Below, one piece after another: positions 1 to 10,939 of a stretch of 62,127 bases of DNA; the first letter of the stretch is position 1, and every line of letters starts with the position of its first letter. The stretch spans positions 1-62,127 of the forward strand of contig MARA01000081.1 of NCBI GenBank assembly GCA_001792895.1, read 5' to 3'. The stretch is from Lentinus brumalis. Its lineage: Eukaryota > Basidiomycota > Agaricomycetes > Polyporales > Polyporaceae. The notes beneath the pieces were generated by a model that made no database searches, was not told the DNA's origin, and saw only the letters and a list, made by a program, of their open reading frames with translations. The position numbers and the translations under genes are program-made.

Positions 1-998
1 GAGGGTGTAAGAGATAGGAGACGGGTATGTACTTATAGACGAAACATGCTTAGACAAGTGAGTTCATCATCAGCTCTGGAAGTCCCCGCCGTCTGAACGA
101 TTTTCAGTCACAACCTTAGGATCGACTGCAAGGACGGTTCACTCCTAATGTTCGCTTTTGGAGATCTGCCCCGGAGATCGCCTCGAGTCTGGAGGCCAGT
201 ATTACAGCAGCTATGGGAACGGACTCCCCCGAACCCATCTTCTCTCATTTCGATGGTCCTCCTCCAGAAGATCATGAGTTCTGCGCGATCCATTTTGCTT
301 GGTACAGCCGTTACACAGCGAAGGTATAGGCACTACTCTTCTGCTGGTCAAAGGCTTATGAGCTGACAGCTCCGGTAGGGTGATGGGGCACCTACAGATG
401 TCCATCCGCTCCGGCTGGAGAGGAAGGGCAACGCGGGTTCACACCAACCGAAGATGGTACCATATCTCTCGAAGGAGATTAAGGATAATCCGCACCTGTA
501 CGAGTCGCTCTGCAGCAGCTTCCGTCTGTTATTCGACTGGGTGGAAGCCAAGGCAAGTCTCATATTTTCCAGCCATGATCTTAAACGTTGACGTACGTGA
601 GGCAGATGAGACTCTATCTTGGAGATCTATTTGAGGGGACAATTTTTGCCGACGTGCTTCCGGGTCGGACAAGTTCTCCGTGCTATCCGTTCACCAGCTT
701 CGTGCTGAACATCAACGTGTCCACAAAGACTCACAGGGATGGGTGTGACCTGCTGGCGTGCCTTGTGATCCCCATAGGCACCTTTGTTGGCGGGGATCTC
801 TGCCTCGTGGAGCCTGGCTTGGCCCTCCGTCTCCGTTCTGGAGACGGAGTGGTCTTCCCATCCTGCAAGATCACACATTTCAATCTGCATTACACGGGCA
901 CCAGAGCCTCACTCGTATGCCACTCTGATGGTTCCGGGATGGACTGGGTCAAGAACCGGGGGGGATGGAAGCCTCACTCGTACTTTGACGCTGAATAG
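1..998 (+). CDS. TET/JBP-like 2-oxoglutarate Fe(II) dioxygenase, 5' partial
   Basis: This is the C-terminal part of a gene that begins left of the window. A consistent model has exon 120-323 (acceptor CTTAG at 115-119), intron 324-378, exon 379-552, a GC-AG intron 553-605, and exon 606-998; all junctions are phase 0. The last exon shows the double-stranded beta-helix signature of the family: the HRD iron motif in KTHRDGCD, then GTFVGGDLCLVEPGL and LRSGDGVVFPS, the distal iron His in THFNLHY, and the 2-oxoglutarate-binding Arg in GTRASLVCHSD. TET/JBP enzymes oxidise 5-methylcytosine or thymine; agaricomycetes carry large families of such genes, many tied to DNA transposons. All key residues are present, so it may be active. 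The family call comes from memory of motifs, not from a search. Confidence 0.78.
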
Positions 999-1120
999 TT
1001 CAGCTGACGTTTCTTGAGTTTACTTCTTTCTTGCATGTCTTCCACACTGGCAGAGGCCCTGGAGTGTGAATGAATTGAATCCACCCTGACTCCGACTTGG
1101 TGTGAAGTCCCTTGGGAACT

Positions 1121-1959
1121 ATGATGGTGGGATGTGCCGACACGGTCACAGCACAGGTAAGTTTTGACACCTGCCCTCTGCATGTGCCCTGTGCTGACCC
1201 CGCCTGTCCCCACGGGTTTGTACAGACACCGGTGTTCTATATCTACCTTGCACTGTCCCGACCGCTGGTCAGAACACCGCAACTTGGAAGACCTGCTGAA
1301 GGGACCACACCCAGTGGGACCATGTCTTCCTCTCGCCGATCTGGTTCGGCCTTGGCTCCAGGCCTCCCCGTCATTGTGCCCAATGATGTTCAGCCCGACC
1401 CCGCCGCCCCAAACAATGCCCAGGAGGAGAACATTGTTGGGGCCACCCAGCCAGCTCCGGCATTGATTCCGTTACACTCCTGGTCTCCGTTGTTGTTGCA
1501 GGTGTGTCTCCATGGTCTTTCGGATGATGGCGGCTTACTTACCCTCACCAGCCCGACGCGCTGCTGTCCCATCAAGATGGTCATATGTTCAATCAGTCTC
1601 CGCCGCCCTTACATTCCCCGCCTCCTCATACGCCCAGCCCTGCGTTGCAGGCACTCACTCCCCGGACTCCTCTCATGTCCTTGGAGCCCCACATGCAAAA
1701 GGGTGCAGGAGATGTAATGCGCGTCGATGAAGACCACGTGCTGCCCAGTGTCTCACCCCTCACGTTGTCGACCCTAAACAATCCCCACTCACGTACTGTT
1801 GATTCAGCGGAGCTGCAGACTGAGCTCACGTTGACCACCTCCTATATCCTCTTCTACAGTGACTACACGGAGGACACCCCCATTGGGCTGAGGGGCGGCA
1901 ACAATGGCGGCCGTAGTTGTCGTTTGTGTGAGGGCACATTCGGCCGCGGGGGACTCTGA
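1121..1959 (+). CDS. Pro/Ser-rich hypothetical ORF, possible upstream exons
   Basis: Coding is plausible but not proven. A clean intron lies at 1157-1225 (GTAAGT to ACAG), so the region is probably transcribed to the right. After it come an ATG at 1322 (MSSSRRSGSALAPG) and a Pro/Ala-rich stretch. A second Pro/Ser-rich frame (1585-1959) runs to a stop but cannot be joined to the first by an obvious GT-AG intron. It could be a separate small gene, 5' exons of the EST1/SMG7-like gene downstream, or a decayed gene. No domain is recognised. Confidence 0.28.
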
Positions 1960-2292
1960 CCTTCACTCACCGGTGGGGAATTAAGCTACAAGTCAATCAG
2001 AATACTTTTACAATGACCGTCTGTTCTCCTGTGGCGTGCTTATGACAAGGCGCCATGTATCGGAATGTGTAGGAATATTTTATGACACATGTGATCGTGT
2101 TTCCGGCCCTTCCGCCTCCCTCATCCCCTCCCCTCATCACTCCGACTCCTTCTTTTTTTGTTCGCCTTCTCAAAACCCTGGTCTCTTATGCAGAGAGCAT
2201 CCATCATGTGTGGCCTTGTCATCATGTATGAATGAAGGCGTGGAGGAAACTACTAGCACGTCCAGATGGAGAGGTTCTGATCGTGGCACTGA
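1960..2292. other. Gap between Pro/Ser-rich ORF and EST1/SMG7-like gene
   Basis: No gene is recognised in these 0.33 kb. The stretch contains a T-rich run near 2150 and could hold 5' exons or the promoter of the EST1/SMG7-like gene that follows. Confidence 0.4.
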
Positions 2293-5200
2293 GTGTTCGT
2301 TCTCCTGGGTTCTCCCTCATGTTGCCCCTCTCATGCCATAGAAACCCCTCCAGAACCCCTGGACTCTCACCCACCCTCACAAGTTCTTGTCCTTCATGTC
2401 CTCTTCAAATTGCACGTCTCATGCAATCGGGGACCCTCCAGTACCGCTGCACCTCGCGAGCCGCCGGAGCCGCCGGAGCGACCCTCACAACCCTCAACAT
2501 CTTCACCCCAACCATTGACCGCGCGACCATCGTCGCCGCGAAGACTGCACGCACCACCCATCTTGAATCCCAATATTGTAGTCTCAGAGGCGTCACCATC
2601 GCAGGTGGAAGCCCACCCGGACCAGTTCTCGTGCCGCCTGAAGATCTCTCCCAACTCCCCCGGACTGCACATGCACGGCCTGGTGCGAATGGAAGTCCCG
2701 GTAAGCTCTACAATCCAAACACGGATCCCATCCGAAGACCCGTTATCACCTCCGAACCCGACACAATGTCGGAAGGTGCCTCAAGTTCGCAGTCGCCCAG
2801 GGCGATGCCAGCCCCGCATTCTGCAGCCCGCACACCCTCCTCGCGGTGGGGCCGTATCCCATCGGCAACTCTTCGATCCTCGCAAGCATGATGCCGTTCT
2901 TTTCTCCTCCCAGAACCGCCACCATGGAGGCACCAGCTCCCTGGTCAACTCTCCGAGCAACGGACGCCCGACGCCTACACCCAAGTCCTCTGGCGACTGG
3001 GTCTCGGCCTCCTCCACATCTTCCGCCTCCTACGCACACAGCACTATCTCATCTAGCTTCACCCTTTCATCCGCCACCGACTCCTCCTCTGCATCTTCCG
3101 CTCTCTTCGACTCTTCAAACCCCGCGGGCCGGCGGTCGGAGGACAGCGCCTCCAGCACCAACGCCTTCTCGCGCAAGCTGAAAGAGGTGTACCGTACGAT
3201 CAGCAGCCTTGAGACCCGACTCTTGGGAAGCGACCGCGACCGCGGACGCGCCGATGATATCGAGCGCAGCGCTCAGAGGGTAGGCGTGCTCATCAAGGGC
3301 CGGCCTGGTAGTTCTGGCACGTCGAAGGACTCAGCGACAGAGGAGAGCGAGTCTGAGCGATGGCGAAAGCTCGTCCTGGAGCACCAGTTGTATGTCTTAT
3401 ATTCGCTATCCACCATTCGTCGCTGACATCTATCTTCAGACTTGCTGAGAGCATTCGCGAGATGCTTATGCTCACATTAGCGCCTACAGTACCAGCGTCG
3501 CTGAAGAACATTCCCCAGAAATACAACCTCATCATGCGCCTCTGGTCGCATGCATTCTACCACTTGCTCGAGTGTCTCAGGCATGCTGCTCGACCATCCA
3601 CAAACGGCTCTCCAGTTGCTTTGGAATATCTGCAGGTAAGCGCGTAGCGATCTCCCCACGTTCACACATACTGACAGACCCCTAGCAATTTCTCAATTAT
3701 GCTTATGTATTCTACGGCGGGCTCATCGAGGAACGCAACTTCTCACAATATCGCGGAGCGTTCCTGGAAGCACTCGGCGATCTCGCCCGATATTGGATGG
3801 CGGTCAGCGCGTTGATTGAGGGAACTCACACCTCGGGCAACACGCTCACGACCCTCGCGGTGGCGAAGAACAACCTGCTCGCATCCAACAACACCCCTCG
3901 TGCCTCTTCCCCCAATCCCCCTGCCACCGACTTCCCATCACAAGCCGTATCGCCAGCTCAGATTGACGACAGTCCACAGTCCTCGCAAGCCGAGATGCCT
4001 ATGGGTGCGGATGCCATAGCGGGCGCTGCCACTCCTCATATACCTAATATCCCTTCCGTCGGCCAGGAGGCTGCCCGCCTCATGGAGCTTGACTCGGATA
4101 AGGAGCGTTGGCGACAGGTCGCGAAGGACTGGTTTGCGCGCGGGCTTGCGATCACGCCGAATTCCGGCAAGCTGCAGCACCATCTGGGCCTGCTGTGCCG
4201 CGACAAGGACGGCGCAGACGAGGACCTGCGCGGCGTCTACCACTTCGTGAAGAGGTATGTGTATTTTTGAATTGGGGGATGAAATTGTACTGATGCTTCG
4301 GATCGCAGCATGATAGCGCTGCACCCGTTCACTACTGCGAGGGAGTCTATCCTCGGTATGTGGTCACAACAAGCGCAGGCCCGCCGACAGGTACCCGAGG
4401 CTCGCCTCACCGACCTCTTCGTGTGCCTCCACGGCATGCTTTTCACGAACATCCAACTGGACGACTTCAAGCCCGTACTTGCTCGCTTCCAGGAGAAGTT
4501 GCAGATTGGTGGTAGGTCTCATCATCATCGTCAGTCTCCCATCCTCTGACATCCTTTTGCAGAAGGCGAGCAGGTCGAGGAGCGAGAGTGGGTTATGATG
4601 GCCCTCATCAACATCGGCTCGCTACTCGAGTATGGCCGCCCCACCGCGGTGCTGCGTCGCATCGCGGGGATCGAGACGCGCAGTCAGGGTGCCCCCAATC
4701 TCAGCCCCACTCTCCCTACTGGTGTCACCGCCGGCAAGATCAAGGTCCTGATGGCGAAGCGCCTCGACGGCGACAACTCGAAGATGGAGGTCGACGACGA
4801 GGATGTCGACATCGACAGGACCGCCTCCGATGCCGCTTCCCCGATCTCGCAGGGCCCCAAGCTTCCGCAGGCGCTCCACCTCGCAATGCAGCTCACCTTC
4901 ATGATGCTGTCTCACACACTCCGTCATCCCTTCCGCCGGCCGAGCGAGTATGCGGCGCCCACGCTCAACCCGTACAACACCGTGATTCTCACCTTCCTCG
5001 CCACCGTCCTCCGTGAGCCCTCCGCACGTTTGGCACTAGAGCCGGCGATCCCATGGGAAGAGCTGGCGACCTTCCTCACGAACATTCCTCGTCGCGACAT
5101 CCTTCGGGAGCACCAGAAGGTCGGCGCGGAGAGCGGCCTCCTGCTCACCGGCGGCTGCAAGCCTCTTCCCGAGGACTGGTGTATTCGCGGCATGGGGTGG

Positions 5201-5824
5201 GGTGGGAAGAAGCTGTTCGAACGCGGCTTCTGGAACAAGGACGCGGACGCGGTGGGCGAGGAGCGGAACATCGAAGTCGAGGTGCTCGATCGTGTCGAGG
5301 TGCCCGAGCAGGCCATGGACGGGGTCATCGAAGACGAGGTCGACGAGCGCGAGGCGTCCAGCGAACACTCGCCTGAGAAACAACGCTGGGTGCGGCTCAC
5401 ACGTGCAGGCCTGCGGATCGCACGCGATGTGCATGGCTTCCAGTTCTCGCCTTCACCCCAAGATGGTTGTCCGTGCTGGCATGTTGAGGATGTTATCGAC
5501 ATATCTCTTCACCTTGGTATGTGGTCACCACAAGTGCTGGCCCACTGGCCGATGCCCGAGGCTCATTCTCTGACAGTTGTTTTGCAGATAGGTCGAGGAG
5601 CAAGAGTGAGTTTCTATGGCCCTCATCGTCGCCATTTCTCAAGTAAAGCCCCAGGGCCATACAAGCCTGAGGCAACCAAAGGAACCCTTGTGCACGTCTG
5701 TCTCTGCTCCGTGCATCCCAATGAACTCTTCAAGCGAGGCCTACATTTGCGTGCAGTTCAGCTCGACATTCATATAGAAGAGCCCCCACTTCATTTTCTT
5801 GAAATGCCGTGCGTGATCCCCTAA
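2293..5824 (+). CDS. EST1/SMG7-like protein (14-3-3-like TPR and EST1 domain)
   Basis: Five exons join cleanly: 2293(open)-3389, 3440-3635, 3686-4254, 4309-4511, 4563-5824. The start is unresolved because the frame is open upstream. The N-terminal third is Ser/Pro-rich low complexity. The part from KLKEVYRTISSLETRLLG through LAPTVPASLKNIPQKYN to FLNYAYVFYGGLIEE and LEALGDLARYWMAVS matches the 14-3-3-like/TPR fold. The segments after DWFARGLAITPNSGKLQHHL and VYHFVKSMIALHPF match the EST1 DNA/RNA-binding region. Relatives act in nonsense-mediated mRNA decay (SMG5/6/7, Ebs1) or telomerase recruitment (Est1); which role applies cannot be read here. No PIN domain is seen, which argues against SMG6. 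The last 100 or so residues derive from a decayed copy of the gene's own exons (5506-5640), so the native C-terminus is doubtful. Confidence 0.8.
5506..5640 (+). repeat. Decayed internal duplication of the EST1/SMG7-like exon-intron segment
   Basis: The stretch beginning GGTATGTGGTCACCACAAG repeats 4354-4398 (GGTATGTGGTCACAACAAG) in the same reading frame. The stretch TTTTGCAG followed by GGTCGAGGAGCAAGAGTGAG and ATGGCCCTCATC repeats 4555-4612, including the 3' end of the intron. About 150 bp of the source exon between these blocks is missing. Because intron sequence is included, this is a genomic duplication, not a retrocopy. Confidence 0.75.
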
Positions 5825-6403
5825 GTTTCCCTCATCAAATATGGTACTACAGTATGCAAACCGCCAATGAGGTATCCGAAAAACTTCGGAGAGCGGGATA
5901 CCTCCTGCAACATATACTGCTAGATTGGTTTTCATGTATGCTCTCGTCATGTATCGTCAGAATGGACTGAAGTATCTCATAAAATCTACACTCTCCCGAC
6001 CACATTGTGTGCGTACTTCGCTGATTTAAAGTTCATTTGCCAGCCGACGCCCATCAAAATCCCAGGAATACCCCGTCGACGGTCTTTACTGTCGCGCATA
6101 TTGATGGAAGTGGCTTCAGCAATTTTCAACTTCGACCACGACGACGACAATATCCACCGCATCCAGTTCCTAGCCTTCCCCTGCCACTATAATATTGATC
6201 TACTCTCTTGCTTGTATCGACGGCTCTCCCAGAAAATACTCTTCTCCCTTTCTCGCTTTCTTGTTCCGCTGTTTCTTGCTTTCTTGACGTGTGCTAGGGC
6301 ACTCTTTGGTTTGTTTAGTATGTTTCCATCTTCCAAAGGAGACATCTGAACGCTGATATAACTCCACCTTACCGCAGCTTCCTCATAGTATCTCCGCGGG
6401 ATC
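5825..6403. other. Intergenic region, promoter of the 1175-residue protein gene
   Basis: No gene is recognised. The last 200 bp before the ATG at 6404 are pyrimidine-rich, as is common for promoters and 5' leaders in this group. No TATA box can be assigned with confidence. Confidence 0.5.
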
Positions 6404-9400
6404 ATGGCTTATGTCGGCACATTTCGTGCTCGGGGGGATGCCGATGACACGTTGGAGTACATTGATATCCATGCCGACGACGCTCTCAATGATGAATCAT
6501 TGGAGGAAGAACCTCAAGCATCCCGCAATCCCTCAAGGGTGCCTACTGGTGCTAGGGGAGCCCCGGGTAGCCACGCAACTTTGGCTGGAGCTGTAGGAAG
6601 GGGCCGAGGTGCCGGAGTCGGGCGGGGTATCGGTTTGGGGGCTTCTATGCGACCAGCAATTGCCGCTGCAGGTCCTGTCCATGCATCCGCCGCCCCCACT
6701 GGCGCAGCCCGTCATTCCTCTGGTCATGCTGGCGCAGCTCGTCAAGCAACACAAGGACATCGCTTGGGTGAACCGCCCCAAGCACCCGGCACCCCTCCAC
6801 GCGCTACCAAGCCGAAGAAGTCTGCCCCGCCCCAAAAGGATGTTCCTCCTCCTCCGGGTGGTTGGCCACCTCCGCCCCCTGAAGGTTGGGCAAACAATCC
6901 TCGTCGCCGTACCCCCCGCGTTTTTTCTGCACTGCAAGATCCCGCGCACGGCGCCCCTCAGTCTGGCCTTCAACCTGGAGGCGTATCTGCCCCTGGCCAT
7001 CCGGCGTCCATCTATCCGGGAGGCTATGGGGGCATGCCCTCCAGGATGGGGTATAGTCACGGTGCTCCGTCCGGTCCAGGTTCGGACCTGTTGGCGGTAT
7101 GTTGTCCTCATGCCCCATCGATACTATTGGCTTACCGTTTTCTTCATAGATGTTGAACCATGCCAACAGCAGGATCGCCTTCCTGGAGCAACAAGTTGCA
7201 GAGGCAGAGGAGACTATTGTGCAGTATGAGAAGAAGGTGGCTGAGCTCGAGGCGGTGAAGACGAAGAAGAAGCGTGGAGGGCGGAAGAAGCGGAACAAAA
7301 ACCCCAACAAACCTGGGGACGCATCAGAGTCGTCGGACGAAGATCAATCTGATGACGCCAACCAGCCCAAGGAGCTCACCGGCAAGAAGAAGGAAGTCAA
7401 GCGTTGCGCTAGGGCATATACGCTCAACAACTATCCGTGGCCCAATACCGCCGCCATGATGTATCCCTACTGCCCTGATATCGACCCTCTTGACCCACTG
7501 CAGCGCTACGGGGGAACGCTCAGCCATGTCCCCATTGTCGAGGCTCTTGCTGCCGACTTGTATAAGTTCTTTCCCAAGCACGTGCTCCGGCATATCACGG
7601 ATGACTGGACGCAAAAATTGGTTCGTTCTCCTCTATGTCCTTTGAATCATGCTTACGTGCCCTGTCTTAGATCAAGAAAACCCAGAACCAGTTCAAATCT
7701 CATTTGCTGGAGAAGGTCCGAACGTCGGCTCACATCATCTTTCGCCACATCAAAGATTTTGAGGAGAACATCAAATACTATCGCGGTGTCGACAGGTACC
7801 CACCCATTGTCTTCCTCACAGGTTTCGTCGACCGAAAGCGGTATCTATTTTGCGATCCATCCTTGGATAAGGTATGGCACGTACGTGATCGTCCTCTGAA
7901 TATTCATTGAAACCCCTGCGCAGACTCTACGTATCATGTGCCATGGCCGCACAGCTCTTGTGGACGGTCATGTTGTGCGAGACAACACCAACAGTGCAAA
8001 GTGGCGGCTGACGCATACAACATACAACATGATAGCTTACGCGGCTGTTGTGGTAAGTTGTCGGAGCTTCTTGCCCAAGTGGAAAGCTAAGTCCACTATC
8101 AGGTCCTCTACTTGGTGTCTGGCAAGTCCGCCTTCATTCGTGGTGACTGGGAAGATACCTACCAGGAGTACTACAGGAAGCTTCTGGATTCCCAGCACTC
8201 TCGTGGCACGACCGAGCTACTGGAGCGGTTGAATGACTACATCTTTGGAGCCAACGCCAAGGTCTCGCTGAAGGATCTCAAGGACCCCGTCCGCGACCAT
8301 GGCTGGGCTCGCCTTCGAGATGACGACTCCGATGAGGAGGAGCATCAGGCCCGGTTGTCAACGGCTCGGGCTTCTCGCCGCCATGGGTCCAGTCCTCTTG
8401 CGGCACATGAGCAGAGCTATGACCCTGTACGCCAGGTTCTCTTCCGGGAAGAGCTGGACTCCATGCGCCAGCAGGACTCCTTCCTCCAAGACGGGCAGGT
8501 CTTTCAAGATAATCATGACATTGCGCCCCAGGACCCCATCTCTTTGACAGACTCCGATGACGAGGATGGCTTCATCGTCCACAATGGCACTCCACGCCTT
8601 GTTCTCAGTCACAATGACACCCAGGCAGCTGCAGATTGGCCGCATGAAGATGACTACTACCCAGTCGGTCTAGCTCTCCATGAGAGCCCAATCTTGGACA
8701 AGAACGGTCGTTTCCGTGTCCGCTTTGCAGAGACACCAGGGAACGAGACTGATGCCGGCCACCAAGGCGATCAGGAGCAGGCCGACAATCCAGGAGCGAC
8801 TAGCGGTGAGGATAGAGGGGCGGAGACGGATTCTGAAGAAGATGAAGTACCTGCGATATGGCCGCACGCAGTGATATCGTCGACCAATGCTCATGTCGCT
8901 CGGCTGTCTGCCAACGCACCCCCCCAGACCTCCAACGCTCCGTCCTTCTCCGATGCTCTCTCATTTGCCACACCTCAGGCATGCTCCACACCGGCAGCGT
9001 TCATCAACTTTGGTCCCTCTGACTTCGTCCCTGGCGAACCTTCCCCCTTCGCACCTTTGAGGGACACTGCAGCGCAGTCGACAAGGCCCCCTTCCAAAGC
9101 TAAACCGTCTAAGTCTGCAGCAGCTGCAGGGAAAAGGCCTTCCGCAAAGTCAGCGGCTACGAAGCAGGCCTCCCCCGCCAAGGCTCCCAAGTCAACTACT
9201 GGGGCAGCAGCTAGGCGGTCCACATATACTGCTCCCAAGCAGGCTGCTCTGCCCAACTCCCCGTTCCTCCTCCCCAGCACGCCCAGAAGACGAACGGCGG
9301 CACAGTCTGCCCGCTCTCAAGCTGCTCAACAGGCTCAGGCGCATCAAGCTTCGCTTTGTCAGATTGAGGAGACACCTAGAGTTGCCTTGCAAACACGGGC

Positions 9401-10127
9401 ACCCACCGCTCCCGCGCCCCAGCCTGCTGCTACTCCCTCTCCCCTGGCCGCCGCTGTGCCCCCTCTCGCTCCCGCGCACGCTCCTGTGTCCCCGCCTGCT
9501 CCTGCTCATGCACCCGCTCCTGCTCCTGTGCCCGCGCATGCTCCTGCTCCTGTGCTTGTGCCCGCGCGCGCTCCTGCTCCTGTGCCTGTGCCCGCGCGCG
9601 CTCCTGTGCCCCCGCCTGCTCCCGCTCGTGCGCCCGCTCCTGTTCGTGCGCCCGCTCCCACTCCTGCGCCCGCGCCTGCTCCTGCGCCCGCGCCTGCTCC
9701 TGCTCCTGGACAGAAACCGAAACCCAGACCCCGACCCAAGGCGAAGGATCTAGCGATGACAGAGGCAACGGGCCCTTCCAAGAGTGCCCCGGAGACCACT
9801 TCTGGCACACCATCATGCCCGGGAAGTGTTGTCATCTCAGCAACCTCGCCAACGGGGAGGGTTGAGATATCTGCCCGGTCCAACTCGAACGGTGCGGCAG
9901 CATCAGGGTCATCAACCATGGGGGAGGTTGCGGTGTCAGCCTCTGGGTCGGGTAATGTTGTGGCATCGGTTGGGGCATCCATCGTCCAGGACGGCCTCAG
10001 CGAGCCCCGGGCAGAAGCCTTTGCAGAGGTCTCCCAGGTTGGAAATGGGAAGCCGCCAAAAAGGAAGGCAGCATCCAGGCCCCCTGCACCCACTCGCATT
10101 TTGCGCAATCGAGGTCCACCTTCATAA
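6404..10127 (+). CDS. Unknown 1175-residue protein with Pro-rich, coiled-coil and Ala-Pro array regions
   Basis: Five exons with phase-0 junctions (6404-7096, 7150-7620, 7671-7880, 7924-8052, 8103-10127) give 1175 residues from an ATG in good context. Residues 1-230 are Gly/Ala/Arg- and Pro-rich with paired [13 protein letters not shown] blocks. Residues about 235-285 form a short coiled coil followed by a very basic stretch ([12 protein letters not shown]) that looks like a nuclear localisation signal. Residues about 320-560 look globular, with [30 protein letters not shown] and [17 protein letters not shown]. The rest is acidic and Ser-rich, then Ala-Pro repeats (9460-9715) and a basic tail ([12 protein letters not shown]). 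I do not recognise the family. Composition suggests a nuclear scaffold or regulator, but that is inference. Confidence 0.75.
9460..9715 (+). repeat. Ala-Pro coding minisatellite
   Basis: Short C/G-rich units such as GCTCCTGCTCCTGTGCCCGCG are repeated with small changes and encode runs of [12 protein letters not shown]. The array lies in frame inside the last exon of the 1175-residue protein and is a likely site of length variation between strains. Confidence 0.85.
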
Positions 10128-10363
10128 TTATCGCAGAGTTGCTCTTTCTTGTCTCTGAATAAGGCTCTCAAGGAGTATCTGTGTACATTCCTCTTGCAGT
10201 CACGGCACGCTCTCCCCCACTACACCATCGGTATCCTCAGTTTCTGAACTATCATCCATGATCCATGACTGCATAACAATCTTGATACAATTCCTGTACT
10301 TCGCATGGTGTACAAAGACCGAACTAAGATGTGGTGCTACGCCGCCGTCCCTCTGACCCCCTT

Positions 10364-10439
10364 GACAGATTAGATCCTGAAGGACAGATTAGATCCTGAA
10401 GGTCAGATTAGATCTTGAAGGACAGATTAGATCCTGAAG
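10364..10439 (+). repeat. 19-bp tandem repeat, four copies
   Basis: The unit GACAGATTAGATCCTGAAG occurs four times head to tail without spacers. Three copies are identical and the third differs at two positions. Confidence 0.95.
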
Positions 10440-10906
10440 GGCTCTTATCAGATCAAGATGGAGGCGCCCAATTATCAGGAGATGGGTGTGTGCATCCAGA
10501 TCTTATCTAGATGCAAAGGCGGTGCCTGTGATCCAATTAGGAAGCGGCCCGGTTTGGCGCGCCTCCAGAAAGCTTCTGGATGCATCCAGAACCAGGTTTC
10601 AAAAGTGGGACATTGGTTACACGGGCGTCTGGGACGTGCGCGGATATGAGTGTCAGAGTGTGATCCTTCTTTGGTTCCTCTTGAATATTGAATGCCCAGC
10701 GTCACGGACCTGGTCGAGACAAATCTTCGTCACGCATTACAGTCAATTTGCCTGCGAGTCTATTTGCTGAGTGGTCAGGGCAGCGAGTCTCGAGACGCGT
10801 GGAGGGTGGAGGGTGAAGTCACAGGAACGCGCTGCATACGGTAAGGGGGCGGAAGCCGAAGCCCCAGCGCGCGACGGAGAGCTGGCCACGGAGCACGAGC
10901 TTCGAA

Positions 10907-10939
10907 GACGGCAGACGGCAGACGGCAGACGGCAGACGG
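10907..10939 (+). repeat. GACGGCA heptamer array
   Basis: Nearly five head-to-tail copies of GACGGCA are seen between the two genes, with no coding frame attached. Confidence 0.9.
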
